A DNA stretch of 44,312 nucleotides from Aquidulcibacter sp. (GCA_027532555.1 JAPZTJ010000012.1:1-44312), one strand, 5' to 3'. Numbered from the stretch's first letter, positions 8,528 through 17,854 are shown. A program made the numbers and translations. Notes: generated from the letters alone by a model not told the origin.

Positions 8528-9417
8528 GGGTCAATCGCGTCGCGCAAGCCGTCGCCGATGAAGTTGAAGCAGAACAGGGTGACCATCATTGTCGTGGCGG
8601 GGAAAATCAACAGCCAAGGCGCGATTTCCATCTCGCGCGCGCCAATTGAGATCAGATTGCCCAAGCTGGTCATTGGCTCCTGCACACCAAGGCCCAAGAA
8701 GCTCAAGAAGCTTTCAGTCAAGATTACGGCTGGAATGGTCAAAGTCACATAAACGACAACGGGCCCGAGCACATTGGGAACAATGTGACGCGTCACGATG
8801 TTGGCGCTGGTGACACCAGCCGCTTCGGCGGCTTCAACAAATTCCTTTTTGCGTAAAGAGATTGTTTGCCCGCGGACAATGCGCGCCATGGTCAACCACT
8901 CCACCGCGCCGATTGCAACGAAGATCAGGATCAGGTTGCGGCCAAACACCACCATCAAGATAATCACAAAGAAGATGAACGGCAGCGCGTAGAGCACATC
9001 GACAATACGCATCATGATTTGATCGACCCGGCCGCCAATATAGCCAGCCGTTGCACCCCAGATCACCCCGATAAGAAGCGAAACCCCTGTTGCGACAAGG
9101 CCCACCGCCAGCGACATGCGCAGGCCGTACAGCAACCGCACAAACAAGTCCCGACCCTGTGGGTCTGTCCCGAAAATGTGCAAATTCTCCCACGTTGGCC
9201 CTTGCAACACGCGGTCATTATAGATGGTCTCATAATCATGCGGCCAAAAAAACGGGCCAAAGATCGCCAAAAAGGTCAAAGTGCCGAGCACGATCATGCT
9301 GCCCACAGCGGCCTTGTTGCGGAACAGGCGACGACGCGCATCTTCCCACAGCGAGCGTCCTTTGATAGCAGCTTCGAGAAGCTCCGCCTTTTCTTGGGGT
9401 GTGGTCAGCAGTGTCAC
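8515..9417 (-). CDS. Oligopeptide ABC transporter permease (OppC/DppC type)
   Basis: Inner-membrane permease subunit of a peptide importer. The 300-residue product has an N-terminal cytoplasmic segment, a first membrane helix (about residues 36-56), a periplasmic loop with the F-G-T-D-P-Q-G-R-D motif typical of OppC/DppC, and then a five-helix BPD_transp_1 domain. The EAA loop (EAAEAAG...P-N-V-L-G-P) contacts the ATPases. The start is a GTG at 9417 that overlaps the oppB stop by 4 bp (GTGA), showing translational coupling. It ends with FIGDGLRDAIDPRDR as in many OppC proteins. The partner ATPases are not in this window. Confidence 0.93.
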   Translation of the reverse strand: MTLLTTPQEKAELLEAAIKGRSLWEDARRRLFRNKAAVGSMIVLGTLTFLAIFGPFFWPHDYETIYNDRVLQGPTWENLHIFGTDPQGRDLFVRLLYGLRMSLAVGLVATGVSLLIGVIWGATAGYIGGRVDQIMMRIVDVLYALPFIFFVIILMVVFGRNLILIFVAIGAVEWLTMARIVRGQTISLRKKEFVEAAEAAGVTSANIVTRHIVPNVLGPVVVYVTLTIPAVILTESFLSFLGLGVQEPMTSLGNLISIGAREMEIAPWLLIFPATTMMVTLFCFNFIGDGLRDAIDPRDR

Positions 9418-10343
9418 TCGTATTTTACTTTCGGGTCTAAGAGGCCGTACGCAAGGTCGGCCAGAAGATTAAGTAGAATGATGAGGCCCGCATAGAGCAC
9501 GACAACCGCCATCACGACGGGATAGTCGCGCTGCAAAGCACTCGTGACGAAGTTTTTGCCAATGCCGGGTAGTTGGAACACCGTCTCCACCACAACTGAG
9601 CCAGTAATCAGGCCGGCGCATGCAGGGCCCAAATACGAGACCAAGGGCAATAGGGCCGCACGCAACGCGTGCTTGGAAAGAACTTGGAGTTCGGGCAGGC
9701 CCTTGGCGCGGGCCGTACGCACAAAGTTAGAGCGCAACACTTCCACAGCGCTGGAGCGCACCAAGCGCGAAATGATGGCGATCTGAGCCAAGGAAAGGGT
9801 GACAACTGGCAACAGCAGCGTCTCAAAGGTCATCTTGCCCAAATCAAGGCCCGCAGTAGGCAGCCAGCCAAGATAGACCCCAAATACGAGCGATAGAATC
9901 GGGCCGACGACCAGGGACGGAATACAAATGCCAGCCATGGCGATAGCCATGATCGAGTAGTCTGGCAGGCTGTTTTGCTTTAGCGCTGCGAACAAGCCCA
10001 TCGGCACGCCCACACAGGTCGCCAATAACAACGCTGCTAAGCCAATTGTCATCGATACTGGAAACCCAGAACCAATAATCTCGCTGACCGTTTGGTCCTT
10101 ATAAATCAAAGACGGACCCAAGTCGAAGGTCGCAAGCCCTTTCAAATAGTCCAAAAACTGGATGTAGAGCGGCTTATCAAAACCATAAAAGGTCATCAGT
10201 TGCGCGCGAATTTCAGGCGACAATGCACGTTCAGTATCAAATGGGCTGCCGGGCGCTAAACGCATCATAAAGAACGCCACCGCAATGATGACCAGCATGG
10301 TGGGAATGGCCACCATGAGGCGTCGCATCGTATAGGCAAACAT
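9414..10343 (-). CDS. Oligopeptide ABC transporter permease (OppB/DppB type)
   Basis: First permease subunit of the peptide importer. The chosen start at 10343 gives 309 residues beginning M-F-A-Y-T-M-R-R-L, the usual OppB N-terminus with one membrane helix followed by FFMMRLAPGSPFD. A longer frame upstream to 10478 has no family character. The EAA-like loop (RTARAKGLPE...HALRAALLP) lies near residue 200, and the protein ends in YGLLDPKVKYE. The stop overlaps the oppC start by 4 bp. The order oppB-oppC is standard; oppD and oppF ATPase genes are absent on both sides. Confidence 0.93.
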   Translation of the reverse strand: MFAYTMRRLMVAIPTMLVIIAVAFFMMRLAPGSPFDTERALSPEIRAQLMTFYGFDKPLYIQFLDYLKGLATFDLGPSLIYKDQTVSEIIGSGFPVSMTIGLAALLLATCVGVPMGLFAALKQNSLPDYSIMAIAMAGICIPSLVVGPILSLVFGVYLGWLPTAGLDLGKMTFETLLLPVVTLSLAQIAIISRLVRSSAVEVLRSNFVRTARAKGLPELQVLSKHALRAALLPLVSYLGPACAGLITGSVVVETVFQLPGIGKNFVTSALQRDYPVVMAVVVLYAGLIILLNLLADLAYGLLDPKVKYE

Positions 10344-10575
10344 ACGTCTTTGGTCCTTTTGAAGCTTCAGCAGACCGGCAAGTAGTGACGTCCAGTCCTC
10401 TGGACAGCAATTGATGATGGTTGCTGGATTGTCAACGGACCATGCCAGCATCCATTCTAACAAGAGCTTGATTGGCAAGGAAACTCAGCCCGCTTGGCTC
10501 CGTGCCTTTTTCGACGCCACGCACGCTGGACCCTGCGTCGGGCTTCAGCTAATGCCATTGTCACAGGAGGAAATC

Positions 10576-11007
10576 ATGAGCCCTTTCCGCACGATCACCC
10601 CAAATTTCTCCGCCTCGCCGCAAATCAGTGTGGCTGACGTTGCCCAGGCAGCGCGCGATGGCTTTACAGCCGTGATCTGCAACCGACCAGATCATGAAGA
10701 TATGGGTCAAGTCAGCGCTCAGGAAATTGCAAAGGCCTGCACGGAACACGGGCTCAGCTTTACCCATATCCCTGTTTCAGGGGGCATTCCGGAAGAAGCA
10801 GTACCGCTGATGCGTGAGGCCCTTGCAGCCAGCACGGGGCCCGTCCTTGCCTATTGCCGCAGCGGGACGCGTTCCACCAATTTGTGGGCCTTGGCAGAGG
10901 CCAGCGCCGGTGGCAGCCCCGAGGAGCTTGTGGAAGCCGGCGGGCGCGGTGGTTATGATCTTCGCGGCCTGATGCCTCTCTTACGCTCGCTTTCTCAAGC
11001 CCGCTAA
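10576..11007 (+). CDS. DUF442/TIGR01244-type phosphatase-like protein (Blh N-domain family)
   Basis: A 143-residue protein resembling the dual-specificity-phosphatase-like domain of beta-lactamase hydrolase-like proteins and TIGR01244 'sulfur transferase' proteins. It has an opening F-R-T-I-T-P-N-F-S-A-S-P-Q, a central F-T-A-V-I-C-N-R-P-D and the Cys-x5-Arg signature Y-C-R-S-G-T-R-S (Cys94, Arg100). In bigger relatives this domain is linked to sulfide detoxification by a fused persulfide dioxygenase-like MBL domain, which is missing here. AGGAGG is placed 5 nt before the ATG at 10576. An in-frame extension to 10411 would run through the oppB upstream region and is unlikely. Confidence 0.85.
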   Translation: MSPFRTITPNFSASPQISVADVAQAARDGFTAVICNRPDHEDMGQVSAQEIAKACTEHGLSFTHIPVSGGIPEEAVPLMREALAASTGPVLAYCRSGTRSTNLWALAEASAGGSPEELVEAGGRGGYDLRGLMPLLRSLSQAR

Positions 11008-11042
11008 ACCGCCAGTTTTTGTCTACTGATGACTAAAGCCAT

Positions 11043-11060
11043 GGCACCGTAACCGGTGCC
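11043..11060. other. Short hairpin downstream of the DUF442 gene
   Basis: GGCACCG/CGGTGCC form a perfect 7-bp stem with a TAAC loop, 35 bp after the stop codon at 11007. No T run follows, so a terminator role is only possible. Confidence 0.35.
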
Positions 11061-11194
11061 ACTGCACTGTCGTATCTTCATACCAAGACCCTGTCACAAT
11101 TTTTGGGGATGGTTACGTGTATGAAGTCGAATCGAATAAGGCTGAGGGTTACCCAGCCTGAACATTATCTCTGTTTCTCAAAGGCCTGTTTGCT

Positions 11195-12043
11195 TTGACC
11201 AATCTCATTCGCGATTTTGAGTGGAGCTGGACCGGCGTCACTGTGCGCAAGACAGGTGCGCGCGTGCCGTTTGACGCTGCTCACTTGAGCGAGATTTTTC
11301 ATTGGTGTGTATATTTCGTAAGCGTCGTGTTGAGCCCTCGTCGAAAGGACGGCCCGGTTATTGGATTTGCCCCTGACCCGGCCCGACCTTGGTATTTGAT
11401 TTGGCCAAGCTTGTTTTTGGCAGGTGGTCGATCGGCCCGCGTTGGTGAGACCCCACAACTCTGGATGCATTTTGAGGACAGAACGCAGAGCGAGCCAGTA
11501 AGCTTGCCGGATGATGGCGTGCCACGCTGGAACTTCGATGCCCATGATCTAAGCAAATCCCGTGTCGCAGCAGCCTTTGAAGAGGCCTTTGGCTATGGGC
11601 TGGCGCTTGATCCGCGCCAACATGAGGGGTTCGCTGTCGAAAAGGGTGAAGATAATGGCATTCATGACGGACGTATCGTCACTACGCCCTGTGAGCCAAA
11701 GTCCGGCAAAGTCTATCAAAAGCTCATTGATAATCGCGGCGCTGACGGCTTGATAGAAGATTTACGGACCCCCACTGTCGGTGGCGTGCCTGCTCTGGTC
11801 TATATCAAGCAACGGCCTGAACACGTGCGGTTTTCCAATGATAACACCCAATGCTTGCTTCGCAGTGTGGATGAGATCTTCTCAAGCGAAGAGACCGCAG
11901 CGATCACCCGCTTTTGTCAGATTCTGAACCTTGATTGGGGTGGACTGGATATCTTGCGCGACCAGACCAGTGGTTTGATCTATATAGTGGATGCAAATCG
12001 CACAGACATGGGCCCGCCAATCGCGTTACCCTTATCCGATTAA
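11195..12043 (+). CDS. ATP-grasp-like protein of unknown substrate
   Basis: The 282-residue product has a C-terminal part that fits the ATP-grasp fold. A core strand V-Y-Q-K-L-I-D-N is followed by a strand pair (LIEDLRTP, then PALVYIKQRPEHVRFSN), and the end has LDWGGLDILRDQ and IYIVDANRTDMGPP, where the Asp/Asn pattern resembles the metal-binding D-x-N element. The N-terminal half is poorly conserved and aromatic-rich (WHFED-like and WPSLFLAGG segments). The only usual start is a TTG at 11195 with AAAGG about 10 nt upstream. The frame is open back to 11162, so the start is uncertain. No neighbour hints at the substrate. Confidence 0.65.
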   Translation: MTNLIRDFEWSWTGVTVRKTGARVPFDAAHLSEIFHWCVYFVSVVLSPRRKDGPVIGFAPDPARPWYLIWPSLFLAGGRSARVGETPQLWMHFEDRTQSEPVSLPDDGVPRWNFDAHDLSKSRVAAAFEEAFGYGLALDPRQHEGFAVEKGEDNGIHDGRIVTTPCEPKSGKVYQKLIDNRGADGLIEDLRTPTVGGVPALVYIKQRPEHVRFSNDNTQCLLRSVDEIFSSEETAAITRFCQILNLDWGGLDILRDQTSGLIYIVDANRTDMGPPIALPLSD

Positions 12044-12123
12044 CTAAAAAGCACTTATATTCTGGGCTCTGCCCTGAAAACGAGTTGTGAAAACGTCCGG
12101 CTGCGCGCCGGTGGAGGCATATG

Positions 12124-13023
12124 ATGGCTGTTGCGATTCCTTTTGTCCGCGACATCAAATTTGACTATGGACGTGTTGAGCAGGTTAGCCCGCTGATCCG
12201 TCGGGTTATTGCCAATAATCCTGGGCCGTTCACCTTCACAGGCACTGGTGTCTATATCATTGGGCATGGCGATGTGTGCGTGATTGATCCGGGCCCCGAC
12301 TTGCCCGACCATTTCGAGGCCCTGAAGCAAGCTTTGGAAGGTGAGACGGTCAGCCATGTGCTGGTTACTCATTCCCATTTGGACCATAGCCCCTTGGCCC
12401 ATCCACTGGCGCGTTGGGCGGGTTGTTCAGTTCTGGCTTCGGGCGAGATTACCCCGCCCACGCAATCTGAAGTGCGCCTAGAAGCAGGTTACGACACGCG
12501 CTTCCGTCCTGATTCTGCGCTGAATGATGGAACCTTAATCGAAGGCGACGGCTGGACCATTGAGGCAATTGCCACACCGGGCCATACGTCTGGACACATG
12601 TGCTACGCTTTGCTGGAAGAAAATTGTCTATTCTCGGGCGACCACATCATGGGATGGTCAACAACCGTCATTAGCCCACCCGATGGGGATATGGACGCCT
12701 ATTTGACCAGCCTCGAAAAAATTGCCATCCGAGAATTTACGACAATTTGGCCAACGCACGGGCCCCCAATCACCGACCCTGCGCCATTTGTGGCTGCCTA
12801 TCGCGACCACCGCCTCGATCGCGAAGACCAAATTCTCGCATGCTTGGCTTCAGGCCACACCAAGGTGAAGGATATGGTGCCCGTCATGTACGCGGCGGTC
12901 GATCAAAGACTATGGCCAGCAGCCTCTCACTCAGTCATGGCACATATGAGCCGTCTGGTGAAAATTGGACGGATAGCATGTGATGGCGAACTCAATATGG
13001 AGGCAAGCTTTCAGCTAGTCTGA
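12124..13023 (+). CDS. MBL-fold metallo-hydrolase (LACTB2-like)
   Basis: A 299-residue metallo-beta-lactamase-fold hydrolase. It carries the metal-binding H-S-H-L-D-H motif at residues 83-88, a second-ligand region TPGHTSGHMCY, the F-S-G-D-H loop and a late T-H-G-P. The C-terminal winged-helix-like part (ACLASGHTKVKDMV...HMSRLVKIGRI) matches the LACTB2 type, some of which are endoribonucleases and others hydrolases. Two ATG codons are adjacent at 12121 and 12124. The second is chosen because GGAGG is 6 nt from it but only 3 nt from the first. It is probably a soluble cytoplasmic enzyme. Confidence 0.88.
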   Translation: MAVAIPFVRDIKFDYGRVEQVSPLIRRVIANNPGPFTFTGTGVYIIGHGDVCVIDPGPDLPDHFEALKQALEGETVSHVLVTHSHLDHSPLAHPLARWAGCSVLASGEITPPTQSEVRLEAGYDTRFRPDSALNDGTLIEGDGWTIEAIATPGHTSGHMCYALLEENCLFSGDHIMGWSTTVISPPDGDMDAYLTSLEKIAIREFTTIWPTHGPPITDPAPFVAAYRDHRLDREDQILACLASGHTKVKDMVPVMYAAVDQRLWPAASHSVMAHMSRLVKIGRIACDGELNMEASFQLV

Positions 13024-13038
13024 CGGCTTACACTGGGC

Positions 13039-13497
13039 TCAGAAGTTGGGTACGGTGCGCTTTTCGCCATTGGGATGAACAATGACGATCGTCTGCCGAT
13101 CATATTCCAAATTGGCCTGAAGTTCGCGTAATTTATCTTCAGTACCCGCTAAGATGTTGGTGTAGCGCCATTTTGTGCCATCGTGAAAAACCACATAGCC
13201 ACACACATTGGTCTGGCACTCAGCCTTTTTGATCAGCTCACCATAGCCTTCAACCAGGGGCGGCCGGCGTTCATCGAACATCTTCGCGCGGACACGAAAA
13301 CCCCAGACAATCACCACATCAACTGGACGGTCTGAAGCCGCTGCGGCTGAGGACGCGCCAATGGCAGGGGATTCGGCTGCTTCCCCTACCTTTGTCGCAG
13401 CACTTGTTGCCTTGTTCGCTGCTGCGTGACTGGTCGTCGCTAGGCCAAACGCTGAAGCCGCAAGCACAGATGCACTGATTACAGAAGTCATTTTCAT
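13039..13497 (-). CDS. Small exported protein of unknown function
   Basis: The product has 152 residues from the ATG at 13497. It has a signal peptide (about 1-25, ending S-H-A-A) and a low-complexity Ala/Ser stretch, then a compact domain of about 80 residues with a Cys pair (ECQTNVC) and a G-Y-V-V-F-H-D-G-T-K-W-R segment. The longer frame to 13533 would place 12 residues before the signal peptide. It faces the MBL gene with a 15-bp gap and no clear terminator. No function is recognised; the disulfide-like Cys pair fits a periplasmic location. Confidence 0.65.
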   Translation of the reverse strand: MKMTSVISASVLAASAFGLATTSHAAANKATSAATKVGEAAESPAIGASSAAAASDRPVDVVIVWGFRVRAKMFDERRPPLVEGYGELIKKAECQTNVCGYVVFHDGTKWRYTNILAGTEDKLRELQANLEYDRQTIVIVHPNGEKRTVPNF

Positions 13498-13548
13498 GAC
13501 AAATTTGATCCCACTAAGCACAATGGGAGTCAATTACCAATCTGTATT

Positions 13549-14361
13549 TTAGCGCTTCAAGGCCGCTAGCAGGGCTTCAATGCGCTTTGCATTGGCACCT
13601 AAATCAGAAATGCCCACACGGCTGACAGAACGCATATCAACCGCAGAGCCTGCGCCGTCTGCTGTGACAACCAAGACAACATCGTCCTTAAAGCCAAACC
13701 AAAAGCTCTCGACACTGGCTTCTAGGCGCAACTTAGCGGGATCTTGTGAGACGACAGTCCAGCCCTTGGCCTTCATAGCGGCTTCAGCCTTTTTGTAGGC
13801 ATCGGCGGGTGATGTGGTGGCAAGCTTCAGAGTTTTGACCTCGGGATAAGCTTCAGCCTGAATCTGATCCAAGGACCGACCAGACCAAGGAGACAGGCGC
13901 TCCTTGTTAAAGGGAACAGTTGCGTCCTTTGGGGCCACAATCGGATTGGCCTTAGCCCCCCGCGCCGTCATGACGGTGTCCGAAAAGGTCAAAGGATTGG
14001 CGGGATTAGTCGAAATATCGTGGATGGGCGGCACGGCGCTGGCTGCCGAAATCGCCGAAAAGGCCATACCAGCGGCACCAACCGCCACAAGCCACATAAA
14101 GCCCAACGCCGCAAATCCTGCGCGTGGTTTGATGAAGACGACAAGGAGGCTGGTGATAAAGGTCAAGACGATCAAAATGCCGATCATGGGCACGCCCATC
14201 TCGCCAATCATCTTCACAAGGCCGATAGTCCAAGGCCAAAGGCCAAACTTGGTGCCAAGGGCAGCCACCATAAACCAAATCGGAACAAAAATGGCCAAGG
14301 CCACGCCAATCATCAAAACGACGTTGCGAGCTTTTGCAAAGCGAGATTGCGTTTCGGCCAT
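13549..14361 (-). CDS. DUF1499 domain protein with N-terminal membrane helices
   Basis: A 270-residue inner-membrane protein. Three hydrophobic segments (about 13-35, 57-75 and 83-105) are followed by a soluble domain from about residue 135 that matches DUF1499 in its spacing: a Y-P-E-V strand, A-D-A-Y-K-K-A-E-A-A-M, GWTVVSQDP, then FWFGFKDDVVLVV and D-M-R-S-V-S-R-V-G-I-S-D-L-G-A-N. The last segment is the family's most constant part. The function is unknown. AAGGAGGATAAG directly before the ATG is a very strong ribosome binding site. Confidence 0.85.
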   Translation of the reverse strand: MAETQSRFAKARNVVLMIGVALAIFVPIWFMVAALGTKFGLWPWTIGLVKMIGEMGVPMIGILIVLTFITSLLVVFIKPRAGFAALGFMWLVAVGAAGMAFSAISAASAVPPIHDISTNPANPLTFSDTVMTARGAKANPIVAPKDATVPFNKERLSPWSGRSLDQIQAEAYPEVKTLKLATTSPADAYKKAEAAMKAKGWTVVSQDPAKLRLEASVESFWFGFKDDVVLVVTADGAGSAVDMRSVSRVGISDLGANAKRIEALLAALKR

Positions 14362-14377
14362 CTTATCCTCCTTAAGG

Positions 14378-14403
14378 CAAAAAGGCCGCGCTGGCGGCGG
14401 CCT
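14378..14403 (-). terminator. Probable terminator after the acyl-CoA ligase gene
   Basis: On the minus strand AGGCCGC/GCGGCCT (7-bp stem, 7-nt loop) is followed by TTTTT. It stands directly in front of the ribosome binding site of the DUF1499 gene, so that gene either starts from read-through or from a promoter very close by. Confidence 0.6.
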
Positions 14404-14446
14404 ATTCCTTCCACGTTAGAGTGCCGCTGGGCAGAGGTAAAGGCGC

Positions 14447-14479
14447 GATGGGCCAGAACAGGCGTCGTTCTGGCCCATC
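14447..14479. other. Strong hairpin just after the acyl-CoA ligase gene
   Basis: A perfect 13-bp inverted repeat GATGGGCCAGAAC/GTTCTGGCCCATC with a 7-nt loop lies 9 bp past the stop codon at 14489. It is not followed by a T run on the minus strand, unlike the second hairpin at 14378-14403. The pair may act together as a tandem 3' end. Confidence 0.6.
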
Positions 14480-14488
14480 AAACTGTGA

Positions 14489-16123
14489 TTACGATGCTTT
14501 CGCGGTTGGCAAATCGTAATTGGCGAAGGTTTCACGCAAGGCCAGCTTGTTGATTTTGCCAGTTGCCCCCAGCGGGATAGCTTCGACAAATTGGACATCG
14601 TCTGGCATCCACCACTTGGCAATCTTGCCATCGAGATAGGCCAAGATGTCTTCTTTTGTGGCTGTCGCCCCTTTGGCGCATTCGATAATCAACAAAGGAC
14701 GCTCATCCCACTTGGGATGATATTTGCCAATCACAGCAGCAACCGCAACACCTGGCGCACCCACTGCGACGTTTTCGACATCGATGGAGCTGATCCATTC
14801 TCCACCCGACTTGATTACGTCTTTAGCGCGGTCAGTGATTTGCATGAAGCCGGCGGTGTCGATGGTGGCGACGTCGCCCGTATCAAAGAAGCCATCTTGG
14901 TCTAGGATGTTGCCGCCCTCGCCCTTGAAATAGCCCGCCGCAATCGCAGCGCCGCGCACCACGAGATTGCCGAAGGTTTCACCATCACGTGGTGCCTCCG
15001 CGCCATCGCGCACAATTTTGATTTCGACGCCAAATGGTGGACGACCTTGCTTCAGCTTGGTCTTGATCTTCTCATCATGAGTCATGGTGTCGGCATCGGG
15101 GCCGAGAGAGCCCAAAGTGCCCAATGGCGAGGTTTCGGTCATGCCCCATGCGTGGAGCACTTCAACGCCATACTTCTCTTCGAACATGCGCATGATGCGC
15201 TCGGGCACCGCCGAGCCACCAATGGCGACTTTCTTCAGGGTGGACAGCTTGGAATTGGTCGCTTCCAAATGCTGCAACAACATCATCCAAACGGTTGGAA
15301 CGGCAGCGGAGAAGGTAACGCTTTCAGTTTCCAGCAATTCGTAGATGGACGCACCGTCCATCTTCGCACCCGGCATAACAAGTTTGGCCCCTGCTGCGGG
15401 CGCAGACAGTGCGACCCCCCACGCATTGGCGTGGAACATCGGCACGACAGGCAGGATCACGTCGCGCGCGCCTAGACCCATAACGTCCTTTTGCATGGTC
15501 AGAAGTGTATGCAAAACATTGGAGCGGTGCGAATAGAGCACGCCCTTAGGGTTTCCCGTGGTGCCAGAGGTATAGCAAAGGCCTGCGGCAGTGTTCTCGT
15601 CAAACCCGCCCCACTTTACATCTGCGCTATGGTTCTCGATCCAGCTTTCGTAGTCGATCGCGCCCTTCAAGCTGCAAGCCGGCATGTGGTCCTTGTCTGT
15701 CAGTACGACAAAGCGGGTGACTGGGCTCAATTTGTCTTTCAAGGCTTCCAAAATAGGCAGGAAGGTCAAGTCGGTGAAGATGATCTTATCTTCGGCGTGA
15801 TTGACGATATAAACCAATTGCTCAGGGAACAGGCGCGGGTTCAAAGTATGCAGCACAACGCCAAGGCCCATCGCGCCGTACCAAATTTCCATGTGGCGGC
15901 CAGAGTTCCAAGCTAGGGTCGCAACCCGGTCGCCCAGCTTGATCCCTTCAGCCAACAGCGCATTGGAAACCTTTTTGGCACGAGTATTGATTTCGCTGTA
16001 AGTGGTGCGGACAATTGGCCCTTCAACGGAGCGGGTCACGATTTCGCGGCGACCATGGTTGATCGCGGCATGATCCATGATCTTATCGACTGTTAGTGGC
16101 CAATTCTGCATTAAACCGAGCAT
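14489..16123 (-). CDS. Fatty-acid/acyl-CoA ligase (AMP-forming)
   Basis: Activates a carboxylic acid, probably a fatty acid, to its CoA thioester through an acyl-AMP. The product has 544 residues, which is normal for medium/long-chain acyl-CoA synthetases. It has the P-loop-like [16 protein letters not shown] (near residue 180), the AMP-binding W-G-M-T-E-T-S-P near 330, the F-F-D-T-G-D-V hinge segment near 415, and the C-terminal lysine region [13 protein letters not shown]. The ATG at 16123 is supported by GGGAGA upstream; the frame continues to 16162 but without family character. The neighbouring SDR (16287-17147) on the same strand may act on related lipids. Chain length cannot be read. 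Confidence 0.92.
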   Translation of the reverse strand: MLGLMQNWPLTVDKIMDHAAINHGRREIVTRSVEGPIVRTTYSEINTRAKKVSNALLAEGIKLGDRVATLAWNSGRHMEIWYGAMGLGVVLHTLNPRLFPEQLVYIVNHAEDKIIFTDLTFLPILEALKDKLSPVTRFVVLTDKDHMPACSLKGAIDYESWIENHSADVKWGGFDENTAAGLCYTSGTTGNPKGVLYSHRSNVLHTLLTMQKDVMGLGARDVILPVVPMFHANAWGVALSAPAAGAKLVMPGAKMDGASIYELLETESVTFSAAVPTVWMMLLQHLEATNSKLSTLKKVAIGGSAVPERIMRMFEEKYGVEVLHAWGMTETSPLGTLGSLGPDADTMTHDEKIKTKLKQGRPPFGVEIKIVRDGAEAPRDGETFGNLVVRGAAIAAGYFKGEGGNILDQDGFFDTGDVATIDTAGFMQITDRAKDVIKSGGEWISSIDVENVAVGAPGVAVAAVIGKYHPKWDERPLLIIECAKGATATKEDILAYLDGKIAKWWMPDDVQFVEAIPLGATGKINKLALRETFANYDLPTAKAS

Positions 16124-16286
16124 GATTATCTCCCAAATTTTTGGCTTGCCAGTAGGCGACATTTGCGCCGGCCAAATGCGTCAAATGGCCGATTTTGCTC
16201 CCTTCCTAAGGCCTCAAGCGCGCACGTCAACTGGGCACGAGCCGAGGCCACATCACATGGCTGTAGATTGGGCAGAAAAGGGTCGA

Positions 16287-17147
16287 CTAAGGCAGAAGCG
16301 ATAAGTTCTTTCCAACGACCCGGTCGACCATGCGCGGTGGCAGTAAGCGGGCTAGCCACCAATTCACGAGCTTGTTGGGTACCGGCGCATAGCGTGTTTT
16401 TGGATGGGCTGCCGTCAAAGCTTCTTCGACCACATTTGCGACGACGCTGACCTCTAGGCCTTCTTGGTCCATGGCGGCTAAGGATTGCGTGAGCCGCTCT
16501 AATGGTTTGCCCCAGATTGTGTCCTTATATTTGTTTCCGCCGGCTGCAGCGCCCTTCTCCCAAATTGGCGTCTTGACGGCACCGGGCCCCACCACAATCA
16601 CGTCAATGCCAACCAGTAAAAGTTCACGGCGCAAACTATCAGAAAAGCCTTCAACTGCGTGCTTGGCAGCGACATAGGCAGCGGTAAAGGGATAGCCGAA
16701 CTTGCCTGAGACGGACGTGATATTGAGGATGCGGCCTTTAGGACCGGTGCGCGCAGGATCGCCACCCAACAAAGCCGCAAAAGCACGGCAACAGCGCACG
16801 ACGCCCATGAAGTTGATATTCATCACCTGCTCAATCTCGCTCAATGGTTGGATCAAGGCAGGCCCTGGCAAAGCAATCCCGGCGTTATTGACAAGGCCCG
16901 ATAGGGTCCGCCCCTGCAAGGCTTCGCCAATGACCTGGGCCGCTGCTTCAATGGCGGGCATATCAGAGACATCAAACAAAACTGCTTGCCCATTCGCACC
17001 AAAAGCGGCGTTCAGGGCATCTGCATCGGCCTGCTTCCGGACGGAGGCAAACACATAGTGGCCTTGGGCCACAAGTCGGTCGGCAATTGCTCGACCAATT
17101 CCGGTCGATGCACCTGTCACCAGAAAGGCTTTTTGATCTGAGCGCAT
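16287..17147 (-). CDS. SDR family NAD(P)-dependent oxidoreductase
   Basis: A classical short-chain dehydrogenase/reductase of 286 residues. The cofactor motif T-G-A-S-T-G-I-G lies near residues 11-18, N-N-A-G near 87, the catalytic Ser in N-I-T-S-V-S-G, and the Tyr/Lys pair in Y-V-A-A-K. After the core there is a C-terminal extension (PNKLVNWWLARLLPPRMVDR) typical of lipid- or retinol-type SDRs that associate with membranes. The substrate is unknown. Confidence 0.9.
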   Translation of the reverse strand: MRSDQKAFLVTGASTGIGRAIADRLVAQGHYVFASVRKQADADALNAAFGANGQAVLFDVSDMPAIEAAAQVIGEALQGRTLSGLVNNAGIALPGPALIQPLSEIEQVMNINFMGVVRCCRAFAALLGGDPARTGPKGRILNITSVSGKFGYPFTAAYVAAKHAVEGFSDSLRRELLLVGIDVIVVGPGAVKTPIWEKGAAAGGNKYKDTIWGKPLERLTQSLAAMDQEGLEVSVVANVVEEALTAAHPKTRYAPVPNKLVNWWLARLLPPRMVDRVVGKNLSLLP

Positions 17148-17185
17148 GAGTGAAACTTTCTGAATCGATGGTAAGAAAAATCGCT

Positions 17186-17854
17186 CTACGGATAAAGCTT
17201 AGAAGTGGACCAAGGTGCTGTGGCATCGCCCCGCATAAACTCTAAACGATCGTGCAAACGAAATGGACGATCGCGCCAGAACTCAATCCGTGTCGGCACA
17301 AGGCGGAAGCCCGACCAGAAGGCAGGACGGGGCACCTCACCAATGCCAAATTTCAGGGCATAGCTCGCTACATTCTTCTCAAGTGCGAAGCGATCTTCCA
17401 GCGGACGGGACTGCGCACTCGCCCAAGCCCCAATCCGGCTATCCCGAGCACGCGAGGCAAAATAGGCGTCGGCTTCCTCTTGGCTGACAGAGGTAATTGC
17501 CCCCCGTACACGCACTTGCCGTCGCAGGCTTTTCCAGTGGAAGCACAGGGCAGCTTGCGGATTTTCACCCAATTGCTGGCCTTTGTAGCTTTCTAGATTA
17601 GTATAAAAAACAAATCCTTGACTGTCGAAATCTTTCAGTAAGACCATGCGCACATCTGGCAGGCCCATGCTGTCACTAGTCGCCAGAGCCATCGCATTGG
17701 CGTCATTAATCTCTCTTTCCTTGGCCTCTCTCAGCCAAGTCCCAAACAGGTCAAATGGGTCAGAAGCCGCTTCCAATTCAGGCGGAGCATCGACAGCTGC
17801 GGCTTGATATTCGGCCTCAGACGGGGTCGGGGGGATAAGGGTGTTGGAGGTCAT
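17186..17854 (-). CDS. pdxH: Pyridoxamine 5'-phosphate oxidase
   Basis: FMN enzyme that oxidises pyridoxamine or pyridoxine 5'-phosphate to PLP, the last step of vitamin B6 salvage. From the ATG at 17854 the product has 222 residues, the usual length. It shows [21 protein letters not shown], the K-G-Q-Q-L substrate/FMN loop, [29 protein letters not shown] and a terminal RLxP-like K-L-Y-P. A GTG at 17878 would add eight residues and has no better ribosome binding site. It lies upstream of the SDR gene on the same strand, 38 bp away. Confidence 0.94.
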   Translation of the reverse strand: MTSNTLIPPTPSEAEYQAAAVDAPPELEAASDPFDLFGTWLREAKEREINDANAMALATSDSMGLPDVRMVLLKDFDSQGFVFYTNLESYKGQQLGENPQAALCFHWKSLRRQVRVRGAITSVSQEEADAYFASRARDSRIGAWASAQSRPLEDRFALEKNVASYALKFGIGEVPRPAFWSGFRLVPTRIEFWRDRPFRLHDRLEFMRGDATAPWSTSKLYP

